Shown: positions 44,004-52,823, counted from the stretch's first letter. The stretch: DNA of 64,000 bases from Cellulomonas wangsupingiae (GCF_024508275.1 NZ_CP101989.1:682001-746000); one strand, 5' to 3'. A program made the numbers and translations. The notes: generated by a model from the sequence alone, not told the origin.

Positions 44004-46214
44004 ATGGCAGTCGAGGCGGCCGCAGCAGCCGGCACACCCCAGGACCACGTGGGCCTGCTCGTCCGCAAGCGCGACGGCCGCACGCTGTCGTTCGACGCCG
44101 GGCGCATCCGGGCCGCGCTCGCCAAGGGGTTCGTCGAGGTCCACGGCGACCTCGACCCGCTGGCCGAGCTGACCATCGCCGACCTCGTGGAGCGCGCCGT
44201 CACCGAGCTGGAGCAGCGCTTCACGGGCGAGGTGCGGATCTACGAGATCCAGAACGTCGTCGAGCACACCCTGCTCGAGTCCGGCCAGTACGACGTGGCC
44301 CAGGCGTACATCGACTACCGGGTGCAGCGCGACCTCGCGCGCAGCAAGGCCCAGGACATCAACCACTCCATCGGCCAGCTCATCGGCAAGGACCGGTCGG
44401 TCGTCCACGAGAACGCCAACAAGGACAGCGACGTCTTCAACACCCAGCGCGACCTGACGGCGGGCGCGGTCAGCAAGGCGATCGGCCTGCGGATGCTCCC
44501 GCCGCACGTCGCGAACGCGCACACCAAGGGCGACATCCACTACCACGACCTCGACTACAGCCCCTACGCGCCGATGACGAACTGCTGCCTCATCGACTTC
44601 GCGACGATGCTCGGCCAGGGGTTCTGCATCGGCAACGCCGAGGTCGAGCCGCCCCGCTCGATCCAGACGGCCACGGCACAGATCACGCAGATCATCGCGA
44701 ACGTGTCCTCGAGCCAGTACGGCGGCTGCTCGGTGAACAGGATCGACGAGCTGCTCGCGCCCTACGCACGGCTGAACCACGAGAAGCACCTGGCCGACGC
44801 GCAGCGCTGGCTCGTCGACCCCGCGCTGCGCGAGGACTACGCGCGGGAGAAGACCTGCAAGGACATCCACGACGCCATGCAGAGCCTCGAGTACGAGATC
44901 AACACGCTGTTCACGTCCAACGGGCAGACGCCGTTCACGTCCGTGGGCTTCGGCCTGGGGACCGGGTGGCTGGAGCGGGAGATCCAGCGGGCGATCCTGC
45001 GCATCCGCATCGAGGGGCTGGGCAGCCAGAAGCGCACGGCGATCTTCCCCAAGCTCATCTTCACGCTGCGGCGGGGGGTGAACCTCGAGGCGCAGGACCC
45101 GAACTACGACATCAAGCAGCTCGCCGTGGCGTGCGCGACGAGGCGCATGTACCCCGACGTGCTCAGCTACGACAAGATCGTGGAGATCACGGGCAGCTTC
45201 AAGCTGCCCATGGGCTGCCGCTCGTTCCTGCCCGCCTGGACCGACGAGGACGGGCGGGACGTCGTCGACGGGCGCATGAACCTCGGTGTCGTCACGCTCA
45301 ACGTGCCGCGTGTCGCACTCGAGGCGAACGGTGACCAGGAGGTGTTCTGGCGGCTGCTGGAGGAGCGTCTGGAGACCGTGCACGACGCGCTGGTGTACCG
45401 CGTCGAGCGGTGCAAGCAGGCGGTGCCGGCCAACGCGCCGATCCTCTACGTGCACGGGGCGTTCGGGCGTCGGCTGCGGCTCGACGAGCCGGTCGACGCA
45501 CTGTTCCGCGACGGGCGGGCGACGGTCTCGCTGGGGTACATCGGCCTGTACGAGGCGGCGGCCGCGTTCTTCGGCGGCGCGTGGGAGTCGAACCCCGAGG
45601 CCAAGGAGTTCACCCTGCGCGTGCTGCGGACCCTGGCGGACCACGCCCAGGCCTGGACCGCGGAGCACGGCTACCGGTTCTCCGTCTACTCGACGCCCAG
45701 CGAGAGCCTGACCGACCGGTTCTGCCGCCTCGACACGCGCAAGTTCGGCGTCGTGCCCGACATCACCGACAAGGACTACTACACCAACAGCTTCCACTAC
45801 GACGTGCGCAAGAGCCCCACGCCGTTCGAGAAGCTCGACTTCGAGAAGGACTACGCCCCGCTGACGTCGGGCGGGTTCATCCACTACTGCGAGTACCCCG
45901 TGCTGCAGCAGAACCCCAAGGCGCTCGAGGCCGTGTGGGACTACGCCTACGACCGGGTGGGCTACCTGGGCACCAACACGCCCATCGACCACTGCCTGGC
46001 GTGCGACTTCCGCGGGGACTTCGACCCGACCGAGAACGGGTTCTCCTGCCCGCGGTGCGGCAACACGGACCCGGCGACGTGCGACGTCGTCAAGCGCACG
46101 TGCGGGTACCTGGGCAATCCCATGGTCCGTCAGTGGGTCCACGGCCGCTCAGAAGAACTCAAGAGCCGCGTCAAGCACATGGCGTCGTCGGATCCGGATA
46201 CAATTGTTCAGTGA
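44004..46214 (+). CDS. nrdD: Anaerobic (class III) ribonucleoside-triphosphate reductase
   Basis: Glycyl-radical enzyme that reduces NTPs to dNTPs without oxygen; 736 aa. The N-terminal ATP-cone begins LLVRKRDGRTLSFDAGRI, the catalytic barrel contains YSPYAPMTNCCLIDF, and the C terminus carries a zinc ribbon (CLACDF and CPRCGN) and the radical site RTCGYLGNP with Gly701. The ATG at 44004 follows GAGGAG. The last about nine residues (SSDPDTIVQ) extend past the usual RVKHM end. The stop overlaps the start of the zinc-ribbon ORF by 4 nt. NrdR boxes upstream suggest control by dATP/ATP levels. Confidence 0.97.
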   Translation: MAVEAAAAAGTPQDHVGLLVRKRDGRTLSFDAGRIRAALAKGFVEVHGDLDPLAELTIADLVERAVTELEQRFTGEVRIYEIQNVVEHTLLESGQYDVAQAYIDYRVQRDLARSKAQDINHSIGQLIGKDRSVVHENANKDSDVFNTQRDLTAGAVSKAIGLRMLPPHVANAHTKGDIHYHDLDYSPYAPMTNCCLIDFATMLGQGFCIGNAEVEPPRSIQTATAQITQIIANVSSSQYGGCSVNRIDELLAPYARLNHEKHLADAQRWLVDPALREDYAREKTCKDIHDAMQSLEYEINTLFTSNGQTPFTSVGFGLGTGWLEREIQRAILRIRIEGLGSQKRTAIFPKLIFTLRRGVNLEAQDPNYDIKQLAVACATRRMYPDVLSYDKIVEITGSFKLPMGCRSFLPAWTDEDGRDVVDGRMNLGVVTLNVPRVALEANGDQEVFWRLLEERLETVHDALVYRVERCKQAVPANAPILYVHGAFGRRLRLDEPVDALFRDGRATVSLGYIGLYEAAAAFFGGAWESNPEAKEFTLRVLRTLADHAQAWTAEHGYRFSVYSTPSESLTDRFCRLDTRKFGVVPDITDKDYYTNSFHYDVRKSPTPFEKLDFEKDYAPLTSGGFIHYCEYPVLQQNPKALEAVWDYAYDRVGYLGTNTPIDHCLACDFRGDFDPTENGFSCPRCGNTDPATCDVVKRTCGYLGNPMVRQWVHGRSEELKSRVKHMASSDPDTIVQ
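46199..46204 (+). promoter_or_regulatory. -10-like hexamer before the zinc-ribbon ORF
   Basis: TACAAT (46199-46204), a near-perfect -10, lies at the end of nrdD and 12 nt before the GTG at 46211. It fits the leaderless spacing seen elsewhere and could drive the inserted ORF separately. Confidence 0.45.
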
Positions 46215-47001
46215 AATCGCCTGTCGCGGGCGGACGGCCCCGGGAATGTGTTCGGTGTGGTTCATCATTCGCGCCTCGGTCGCTGACGGCGACAACGTGC
46301 TCCCCTGCCTGCAGAACGGCTCGACAGCGGGAGGCGACGCAGCGGTGGCGGGGCCGGCAGCCGCCGAGCCCTCCTGGTCGCCGAACCTGCGTCGCGTGCT
46401 CGGCGCCGTTCGAGTCGGTGCGGTTCCGGGCGTACTGCTCGTCAGGCTGCAGGGCGGCGGGCAGGTCTGCTTCCCGGGTCAGGGAGGCAGAGAAGTCCAT
46501 GGTCCTGCGCGACAGGCGTGCGGTCGTCCGCGATTGCGACGGCTGCGGCATGAGCTTCGGTGTGCCGAGTGCGCAGCAGGCACTGCGAGTGAGGTTCTGC
46601 GGCGCGAGCTGCCGCGTGGCCGCAAAGAATGCAAGACGGCGCGCAGTGGAGCGCTACGTGACCTGCGACATGTGTGGGGCGCGCCTCGCAGCCAGAGGGC
46701 GACAGCGGAGATGTGCGGCGCATGCCGTTCCCTGCAGTTTTTGCGATTCTCCGGTGCAGGTGTCGAGCAAGAAGGAAGTTGGGTCACGGCGTTCCGGGGT
46801 GAAGACGTACTGCACGAGAAGAAGCGCCTGCTCGCCATGCACCAGCTCGGGGTGCGCGTCGTCGACATCTGGCAGGACGACATCGAGTCCGGGGCATACC
46901 GCGGCATCGTCGACCGCGAGGTCGAGGCAGCGATGAGGGCCGAGAAGGTGCTGCCGTCGGCGCCTCACGTGGCGGTGCCGGAAGAACGAGGTGACCGCTG
47001 A
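46211..47001 (+). pseudogene. Multi-zinc-ribbon ORF broken by a -1 frameshift, between nrdD and nrdG
   Basis: From the GTG at 46211 the frame encodes five zinc-ribbon-like modules: C13xxC16/C30xxxC34, C60xxC63/C76xxxC80, C109xxC112/C130xxxC134, C152xxC155/C168, C175xxC178/C201. After Cys201 (46811-46813) it runs into low-complexity Ser/Thr and stops at 46936, while the -1 frame continues as HEKKRLLAMHQLGVRVVD, IWQDDIESGAYRG, and IVDREVEAAMRAEK to a stop at 46999-47001 that overlaps the nrdG ATG. Loss of one C (TGCCAC to TGCAC) at about 46813 would explain it. Base composition and codon use are AT-richer than in nrdD and nrdG. The shape recalls phage or homing-type endonucleases, but no catalytic motif is certain. 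Confidence 0.7.
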
Positions 47002-47609
47002 TGGTGTACCGGACCCCGCGTCCCGGGCAGTGGCGGGCGCAGGACCTCAGCCACGACCGCGTCGCGGACTACAAGCCGTTCGTCATGGTCGACGGCGAGG
47101 GCGTGCGCTGCGCGCTGTACGTCAGCGGGTGCACCTTCGCCTGCGACGGCTGCTTCAACCGGGCGGCGTGGAGCTTCCGGTACGGGCGCCCGTACGACGA
47201 CGCGCTCGAGGAGCGGATCCTCGCGGACCTGCACCACGAGGCCGTCCAAGGGCTGTCCCTGCTCGGCGGCGAGCCGTTCCTCAACACCGGGGTGTGCCTG
47301 CGCGTCGTGCGCCGCCTGCGCGCCGAGCTCGGCCGGACCAAGGACGTGTGGTGCTGGACGGGGTACACCTTCGAGCAGCTGCTCGCCGAGGTCGACGCCG
47401 GCCAGCACGACAAGGCGGCGCTGCTCGCCGAGGTCGACGTGCTGGTCGACGGCCCGTTCGACGCGGGCCGCAAGGACCTGACCCTGGCGTTCCGGGGGAG
47501 CGCCAACCAGCGCGTCCTGGACGCGCGCCGGTCGCTCGCGCAGCGCCGGGCCGTGCCGTGGGCAGGGGCGGAGGCGCCCGGCGCGACCGACCTGCTCGCC
47601 ACCGCCTGA
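47001..47609 (+). CDS. nrdG: Anaerobic ribonucleotide reductase activating enzyme (radical SAM)
   Basis: Installs the glycyl radical on NrdD using a [4Fe-4S] cluster and S-adenosylmethionine. It is 202 aa. The cluster motif CTFACDGC gives Cys44, Cys48 and Cys51 (CxxxCxxC); GEGVRCALYVSGC precedes it and LSLLGGEPFL is the SAM-binding GGE motif. The ATG at 47001 overlaps the stop of the zinc-ribbon ORF, so it may once have been translationally coupled to an intact upstream gene. It ends 7 nt before the convergent nfo stop. Confidence 0.96.
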   Translation: MVYRTPRPGQWRAQDLSHDRVADYKPFVMVDGEGVRCALYVSGCTFACDGCFNRAAWSFRYGRPYDDALEERILADLHHEAVQGLSLLGGEPFLNTGVCLRVVRRLRAELGRTKDVWCWTGYTFEQLLAEVDAGQHDKAALLAEVDVLVDGPFDAGRKDLTLAFRGSANQRVLDARRSLAQRRAVPWAGAEAPGATDLLATA

Positions 47610-47616
47610 CGGACGG

Positions 47617-48378
47617 TCAGGCGCCGAGCGCCTCGCGCAGGAAGGCGATGTCGTCGGCCTGCGTCTGCGAGGGCGTCTCGACGACGACGTCGCAGCCGGC
47701 CTCGCGCACGACGTGCGCGATCAGCTCGGGCGGGATGGTGCCGTCCGCGAAGCCCGCGTGCCGGTCGCGGCTCGACCCCTGGGGGTCGCGCGACGAGTTG
47801 GCGTGCACGAGGTCGATGCGGCCCGTGATCGCGGTGAGGCGCTCGACGATCGTCTCGAGGTCCTCGCCCGCGGCCCACGCGTGGCACGTGTCGAGGCACA
47901 CGCCGACGTCGTAGCCGCCGATCGCGTCCCACAGCATCGCCCAGCGGTCGAGCGTCCGGGCGCACGCGTTCTCGCCGCCCGCGGTGTTCTCGACGAGGAC
48001 GCGCACGGGGAACGTGGCGCGCTCGAACGTCTTGCGCCAGTTGTCGACGCCGACCGCCACGTCGTCGCCGTCGCCCACGTGCCCGCCGTGGACCACCAGG
48101 CCGCGCACGCCCAGGTCGGCCGCGGCCGCCGTGTGCTGGGCGATCATGTTGCGGCTGGGGATGCGGATCCGGTTGTTGGTGGAGGCGACGTTCACCAGGT
48201 ACGGCGCGTGGGCGTACAGCCCGAGCCCTGAGCCGGCGAGCGCGTCGGCGTCCGGCCGTCGCACGGGCTTCTTCCACCCCTGCGGGTCGGCCAGGAACAG
48301 CTGCACGGCCTGCGCGCCGACGCGCGCCGCCTCGGTCAGCGGCTCGTCGCCGCGCACGTGCGCACCGATCAGCACCAC
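47617..48378 (-). CDS. nfo: Deoxyribonuclease IV (endonuclease IV, AP endonuclease)
   Basis: Zinc-dependent AP endonuclease of base-excision repair. It is 253 aa, in the AP2Ec TIM-barrel family. Metal-site segments are LVVHGGHVG (His), VLVENTAGG (Glu), GVCLDTCHAWAAG (Asp and His), DLVHANSS and DRHAGFADGTI (Asp and His). The ATG at 48378 opens with VLIGAHVRGDEPL, the usual family start. It lies in a DNA-repair-rich stretch with ung 3.2 kb away but is not in an operon with it. Confidence 0.93.
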   Translation of the reverse strand: MVLIGAHVRGDEPLTEAARVGAQAVQLFLADPQGWKKPVRRPDADALAGSGLGLYAHAPYLVNVASTNNRIRIPSRNMIAQHTAAAADLGVRGLVVHGGHVGDGDDVAVGVDNWRKTFERATFPVRVLVENTAGGENACARTLDRWAMLWDAIGGYDVGVCLDTCHAWAAGEDLETIVERLTAITGRIDLVHANSSRDPQGSSRDRHAGFADGTIPPELIAHVVREAGCDVVVETPSQTQADDIAFLREALGA

Positions 48379-48403
48379 AGGTCCTCCTTCGTCCGGGGCG
48401 GGC

Positions 48404-49075
48404 TCACAGCGCCGGGCCGGTCTCCTCGAGCAGCCGCAGCGCGGCGCTCACCCGGGGGTTGCGGGCCGGGTCCGTGTCGATGCCGAGCGCCGCGTACACC
48501 GCGTACACGTGGTTCTGCACCGACTTCTCGGTGATCGAGAGCCGTTCACCGATGCCGACGTTCGACAGGCCCTGCGCCAGCAGGCGCAGCACCTCGTACT
48601 GCCGCCGCGTCAGCCGGGCCACGGTCGACCCCGCGCGGGGTGCGACCCGCTCCAGCAGCGCGGGGTCCAGCACGGTCTCGCCCACCGCGGCCGCGCGCAC
48701 CGCGTGCAGCAGCGCGCTCTCGCTCGTCGTGCTGGTCTTGGACAGGTAGCACCAGCCGTGCGCGACGTCCCGCGGCAGGTCCAGCAGCAGGTCCATCGCG
48801 TCGTGCCCGGACAGCAGCAGGATGCCGAGGTCGGGCTGCCTGCGGCGCAGGACCACGCCCAGGGCGATGCCGTTGCCGTCGGGCAGGTCGATGTCGAGCA
48901 CGACGACGTCGACGAGGCCGGGGGTCAGGACGCGGCGGGCCTCCGACACCGTGTCGAGGGACGCCACCACCTCGATCCCCTCCGTGGCCCGGAACACACG
49001 CTCGAGCATGGAGCGGAACAGCGGCTGGTCCTCCACGAGGGCGACGCGCAGTGGGCGGGACGGCGTGGGAAACAT
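48404..49075 (-). CDS. LuxR/NarL-family response regulator
   Basis: 223 aa. Receiver domain with EDQPLF, phospho-acceptor Asp61 in VVLDIDLPDG and Lys in CYLSKTS; C-terminal HTH_LuxR with LTRRQYEVLRLLAQGLSNVGIGERLSITEKSVQNHV, shown here as the recognition region. The ATG at 49075 is near TACTGG (minus strand), so a nearly leaderless start is likely. It is divergent from the sensor kinase at 49162, which is its obvious partner. Targets unknown. Confidence 0.92.
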   Translation of the reverse strand: MFPTPSRPLRVALVEDQPLFRSMLERVFRATEGIEVVASLDTVSEARRVLTPGLVDVVVLDIDLPDGNGIALGVVLRRRQPDLGILLLSGHDAMDLLLDLPRDVAHGWCYLSKTSTTSESALLHAVRAAAVGETVLDPALLERVAPRAGSTVARLTRRQYEVLRLLAQGLSNVGIGERLSITEKSVQNHVYAVYAALGIDTDPARNPRVSAALRLLEETGPAL

Positions 49076-49161
49076 CCTGACCAGTATGGTCGCGCCAGGC
49101 GGAGGCCGCCCGGCGAAGCGTGCGGGCATCCTCCGGGGGTGGGGCGGACGAGAGGCGTGGC

Positions 49162-50349
49162 GTGGTCAGAGGTCGGGAGGTCCGGCGCGCGCCCGCGCCG
49201 TCGGACGACGTCGAGGCGGACCGGGGTGCGCTGCTGCGCGGGACCGCGATCATCTCCGTCGGCTACGCGGTCGGTGCGTCGCTGCAGAGCGCGTGGATCT
49301 ACTCGGCGCTCGTCCCCGGCTGGGCGGACGTCGACCTGTGGCGCCGGCTCGCGGCGAACGGCCTCGCCGTCGCCGGTCTGCTCGTCGCGCTGAGCCTGCT
49401 GCGGGTGCACCGGACGCCGGGTGCGGCCGCGGTGACGGCGCGGGTGCTCACGGCCGCCGTGGTCATGAGCCTCCTGCGGGTCGGCGTCCAGGTGGCCCTG
49501 GGCGTCCACCCGGCGGACGACCGGCTCGCGCTGACGACCGAGGCCGTGACGGGTGCGCTCGTCGGCGTCATCGCGTCCGCCGTGGGCGTGGGCGCCATGG
49601 TCTCGCGCCGGCGGATGCGTCGGGCCGCGCGCGCGGCGGAGCGCGAGGCCGTCAGTGTGGAGCTCGCGCTCGAGGCGCTGCAGGACGAGGAGATCCGGGT
49701 GCGGCGGCAGGTGGCCGAAGGGCTGCACGGCACGGTGCAGCAGCGGCTGCTGCTCATCGACGCCCGGCTGGCGACGGCCCATGAGCGGGCGTCGCAGGCG
49801 CTGCCGGACGTGGCCGAGGACATCGCGTGGGCGCGCGCCGAGCTCGCGGCGTCGCGCGAGCGCGACGTCCGCCAGCTCAGTCGCCTGCTGTACCCCGAAC
49901 GCCTCGAGCTGGGGCTGGTGCCCGCCGTGCGGGCCCTGCTCGGCCGGTTGCCGGCCACCATCGCCACCCGGCTGCAGGTGGGCGACGAGCTGCGGGAGCT
50001 GGACGACCCGGCGGGGGAGGGCCTGACCACCGCGGAGCGCCTGCTCGCCGCCCGGGTGGTCGAGGAGGCGATCACGAACGCGCTGAAGAACGGGCCGCCG
50101 TCGCTCGTGCAGGTGGCGCTGCACGTCGAGGACGACGTGCTGACCGTGCGGGTCACGAACGACGGCCGCCGCTTCGAGCCCGCGGGACCGCGGGACCCGG
50201 AGTCCGGCACGTCGCGGCTCGACCAGCGCCTGCGGCTGGCGCACGGGTCCCTGAGGGTCCTGCCGCGTGAGCCCTCGGGTGCCGTCGTGGAGGCGACGCT
50301 GCCGCTGGGGAAGCTGCAGGCCGACGTGGTCACGCCGCGCGCGGGCTGA
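49162..50349 (+). CDS. Sensor histidine kinase (HisKA_3-like)
   Basis: About 395 aa. Four membrane helices (TAIISVGYAVGASLQSAW, LAVAGLLVALSLL, VLTAAVVMSLLRVGVQVAL, ALVGVIASAVGVGAMV) are followed by a dimerisation helix with VAEGLHGTVQQRLLLIDARL. The phosphorylated His lies in LHGTVQQ, where LHD is more usual. The ATPase domain has VVEEAITNALKNGPP (N box) and VTNDGRRFEP (G1-like), but no clear GGxG G2 box. It is divergent from the LuxR-type regulator, and together they form an orphan-function two-component system. The start GTG is uncertain (49120-49162 possible). Confidence 0.85.
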   Translation: MVRGREVRRAPAPSDDVEADRGALLRGTAIISVGYAVGASLQSAWIYSALVPGWADVDLWRRLAANGLAVAGLLVALSLLRVHRTPGAAAVTARVLTAAVVMSLLRVGVQVALGVHPADDRLALTTEAVTGALVGVIASAVGVGAMVSRRRMRRAARAAEREAVSVELALEALQDEEIRVRRQVAEGLHGTVQQRLLLIDARLATAHERASQALPDVAEDIAWARAELAASRERDVRQLSRLLYPERLELGLVPAVRALLGRLPATIATRLQVGDELRELDDPAGEGLTTAERLLAARVVEEAITNALKNGPPSLVQVALHVEDDVLTVRVTNDGRRFEPAGPRDPESGTSRLDQRLRLAHGSLRVLPREPSGAVVEATLPLGKLQADVVTPRAG

Positions 50350-50745
50350 GCCCGCCCGGGGCGCCGGAGCCCGGCGTCGTCGCCGCGCGCGCGCCGTCCT
50401 GCGCGCACCCCGCGCTGTCGTGACGAACACCACAGCCCGGGCGCCAGGGCGAATCGCCACGAAGCGCCCGTGCAGGGCGCCGATCCCGCGGGCGACACAG
50501 GGCCGGTTGATATCGTGAGTGCACGAACTGAACACCCGTCCAGGTACGGGTCCCACCACCGGGCACCTGAGCGTCGCCCCGCCGGGCGACCGGCCCGACT
50601 CCTGCCTGGGCGCGACCGGCTCACCGACCGTGCAGCTCACCTGGCGGTCCTGAGCCGCCACAGACGCCGGTGGCGCCGCGTGCGTCCCCCCCGCGGCGCC
50701 ACCGGCCAGCACGTGACGACGCGTGCGTGCACCGCGGACCGGGCC
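50350..50745. other. 396-bp gene-free convergent gap with hairpins
   Basis: No convincing ORF lies between the convergent sensor kinase and SGNH genes. It holds hairpins ACCCGT/ACGGGT (about 50544-50561), GTCGCCC/GGGCGAC (about 50573-50590) and a perfect 10-bp stem TGGCGCCGCG (50671-50680) with the C-rich loop TGCGTCCCCCC and its partner at 50692-50701. A GATAT promoter-like sequence near 50511 precedes them. It could be a terminator region or a small structured RNA; the sequence alone does not decide. Confidence 0.35.
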
Positions 50746-51588
50746 TCACTCCACGGGGGCGAGGGCGGGCCGCTTCGGGACCCGCACGTCCCCCGACGAG
50801 CGCCGACGCAGCCGGCGGGTCGCCCACGGGTAGGCGTGCTCGCGCAGCCACCGCGCGTCGGCACGTGCCTGCACCAGCCGCGGGACGGGGGGCAGCGGGG
50901 CCAGCGGGTCGTCCCAGTCCGCGCGGTCCGGGGTGAGGCCGAGAGCGACCAGCGCGCCCTGGGCCACGCGCGTGTGCCCGTCGGTGGTCATGTGGATGCG
51001 GTCGTCCGCCCACATGCGCCCGTCCAGCAGGCTGCGCATGCCCCACGGGTCCAGCACGTACGCGCCCTGGCGCCGCGCGATCGACCACACGTGCGCGCTG
51101 AACACGCCGGCCCGGGAGCGCGTCGAGCGCACCAGCGGGCTCTCGCGTGCGTCGAACCCGGTGCTGAGCAGGACGTCCACCCCCCGGGCGCGCACGTGGG
51201 CGACCGTGCGCTCGAGGTCGGCGGCGACCCGGTCGACGTCGACGGCCGGCCGCAGGATGTCGTTGCCGCCGCCGACGATGCTCATCAGGTCCGGCTCGTA
51301 CGCCAGGGCGGCAGGCACCTGCTCCGTGAGGATCGGGCGCAGCAGCCGGCCGCGGACCGCGAGGTTGGCGTACTCCAGCGCCGGCAGCCCTGCGGCGGTG
51401 CGCCGGCGCGACAGGTGGGACGCGAGCTGGTCCGCCCACCCGCGCAGCGGCCCGTCCGGGCCGTCGGGCGCGTCCCACAGCCCTTCGGTGAAGGAGTCCC
51501 CGCAGGCGACGTACCGCGACCAGCGCGGCGGATCGCCCGCCGTCGGTCGCGTGGCCGTCGGGCGGTCCTCGTCGAGGGCGGGCGTCAT
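50746..51588 (-). CDS. SGNH/GDSL-family hydrolase
   Basis: 280 aa, intracellular by the absence of a signal peptide. Block I is YVACGDSFTEGL (catalytic Ser in GDSF), block II glycine in LAVRGRLL, block III Asn in VGGGNDILRP and block V RIHMTTDGH with the catalytic Asp/His pair. It belongs to the actinobacterial SGNH lipases/esterases often called GDSL-like lipase/acylhydrolase. Substrate unknown. A C-terminal 60-residue extension includes RLVQARADARWLREHAYPW, frequent in this subgroup. Its ATG lies 24 nt past the ung stop, so the two are probably co-transcribed. Confidence 0.92.
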   Translation of the reverse strand: MTPALDEDRPTATRPTAGDPPRWSRYVACGDSFTEGLWDAPDGPDGPLRGWADQLASHLSRRRTAAGLPALEYANLAVRGRLLRPILTEQVPAALAYEPDLMSIVGGGNDILRPAVDVDRVAADLERTVAHVRARGVDVLLSTGFDARESPLVRSTRSRAGVFSAHVWSIARRQGAYVLDPWGMRSLLDGRMWADDRIHMTTDGHTRVAQGALVALGLTPDRADWDDPLAPLPPVPRLVQARADARWLREHAYPWATRRLRRRSSGDVRVPKRPALAPVE

Positions 51589-51612
51589 CCCCCCATCATG
51601 CGCCGGATCGCC

Positions 51613-52287
51613 TCACGGCAGGGTCCAGTCCACAGGATCTGCACCCTGCTCCCGCAGCAGGGCGTCGACGCAGGAGAACGGCCGGGAGCCGAAGAACCCG
51701 CGGTGGGCCGACAGGGGGCTGGGATGCGGCCCGGCGACGACCGGCACGTCACCCAGCGCCGGACGCAGCGACTGCGCGTCGCGGCCCCACAGGACGGCGA
51801 CGAGCGGCCCGCCCCGCTCCACCAGCGCCGCGATCGCGCGGTCGGTGACCTGCTCCCAGCCCTTGCCCCGGTGCGACGCCGGTGCGCCCGGGCGCACCGT
51901 GAGCACGCGGTTGAGCAGCATGACGCCCTGGTCGGCCCACGGCGTGAGGTCCCCGGACGTGGGGCGCGGCACGCCGAGGTCGTCGACGAGCTCGCGGAAG
52001 ATGTTGTCGAGCGACCGCGGCACCGGGTGCACGTCGCGCTGGACCGAGAACGACAGCCCCATGGCGTGCCCGGGCGTGGGGTAGGGGTCCTGCCCCACGA
52101 CGAGGACCCGCACGTCCGCCAGGGGGCGGTGGAACGCCCGCAGGATCGCGCCGGACGCGGGCAGGTACTCCCGCCCGGCAGCCACCTCCTGCCGGAGGAA
52201 CTGCCCGGCGGCGTCCAGTGCGTCCTGCGCGGGGGCCAGGGCCCGGGCCCAGTCCAGGGCGACGAGCTCCTCGAGGGGTCGGTCCAC
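51613..52287 (-). CDS. ung: Uracil-DNA glycosylase (family 1)
   Basis: Removes uracil from DNA in base-excision repair. It is 224 aa from the GTG at 52287, matching family length. Catalytic water-activating motif [18 protein letters not shown] (Asp), the Leu-loop [18 protein letters not shown] with the catalytic His, and LLNRVLTVR are all present. The GTG was chosen because TACCGT on the minus strand (52300-52295) precedes it by 13 nt. Upstream in-frame ATGs would lie before the promoter. It heads a likely operon with the SGNH hydrolase. Confidence 0.95.
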   Translation of the reverse strand: MDRPLEELVALDWARALAPAQDALDAAGQFLRQEVAAGREYLPASGAILRAFHRPLADVRVLVVGQDPYPTPGHAMGLSFSVQRDVHPVPRSLDNIFRELVDDLGVPRPTSGDLTPWADQGVMLLNRVLTVRPGAPASHRGKGWEQVTDRAIAALVERGGPLVAVLWGRDAQSLRPALGDVPVVAGPHPSPLSAHRGFFGSRPFSCVDALLREQGADPVDWTLP

Positions 52288-52421
52288 GTCGCGGACGGTA
52301 CCCGCGCCCGGCGGCGTCGGGACACCCGTCCACGTCGCCCGCGCGCGCGAATGACACCCGTGTGGTTCGCCCCGTACGATGCCCACGGAGCACCCGGGAC
52401 GACGCGCGACGAGGAGGAGCC

Positions 52422-52733
52422 ATGGACGGCACGGCCACGCACGCGGTCGCCGACGACCTGCGCGACGACGAGCGCGGTGCCGACGGGCTCAGCGCCCGTG
52501 ACCGGCAGGTCCTGGAGTTCGAGCGGCAGTGGTGGAAGTACGCGGGCGCCAAGGAGCAGGCGGTGCGTGAGCTGTTCGACATGTCGGCCACGCGGTACTA
52601 CCAGCTGCTGAACGCCCTCATCGACGACCCCGCGGCCCTGGCCCACGACCCGATGCTCGTCAAGCGGCTGCGCCGCATGCGCTCGTCGCGGCAGCGCGCC
52701 CGCACGGCGCGCCGCCTGGGCGCCGAGGCCTGA
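52422..52733 (+). CDS. DUF3263 small DNA-binding-like protein
   Basis: 103 aa. The core [46 protein letters not shown] reads as a helix-turn-helix resembling sigma region 4; it is the DUF3263 family found across Actinobacteria. The basic C terminus ([18 protein letters not shown]) could bind nucleic acid. ATG 52422 follows GAGGAGGAG. It is divergent from ung and followed by the LytR_C gene, a conserved actinobacterial neighbour order. Function is unknown; a transcription regulator is likely. Confidence 0.85.
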   Translation: MDGTATHAVADDLRDDERGADGLSARDRQVLEFERQWWKYAGAKEQAVRELFDMSATRYYQLLNALIDDPAALAHDPMLVKRLRRMRSSRQRARTARRLGAEA

Positions 52734-52823
52734 GCCGCCCCGCCGTGCGCGTCGCGCCCCCTCTCACCGAGGCCCGCCACCCGTCCGGGGGTGCGGCGGA
52801 CCGGGCCCGCCGCCACGAGCCGC

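Noticed and set aside
43371..46142. A 923-aa open frame on the minus strand across nrdD
   Set aside because: It is the antisense shadow of nrdD and DUF916: it is rich in Arg/Ala/Gly/Pro, has no family motif, and the plus frame is a complete class III reductase.
46204..46800. The second plus-strand frame over the zinc-ribbon ORF as an independent full gene
   Set aside because: Before about 46813 this frame has no Cys motifs and looks random, whereas the other frame has ten regularly spaced Cys pairs. Only its last 60 residues look protein-like, which supports a frameshift rather than two genes.
48404..49129. Longer upstream start (GTG/ATG) for the LuxR regulator
   Set aside because: The extra N-terminal segment is low-complexity and lies before the TACTGG sequence. 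The receiver domain starts normally from ATG 49075.
50671..50701. 6C RNA (conserved actinobacterial RNA with two C6 loops)
   Set aside because: Only one hairpin with a C6 loop is visible, and the second hairpin of the family was not found, so the name was not assigned.
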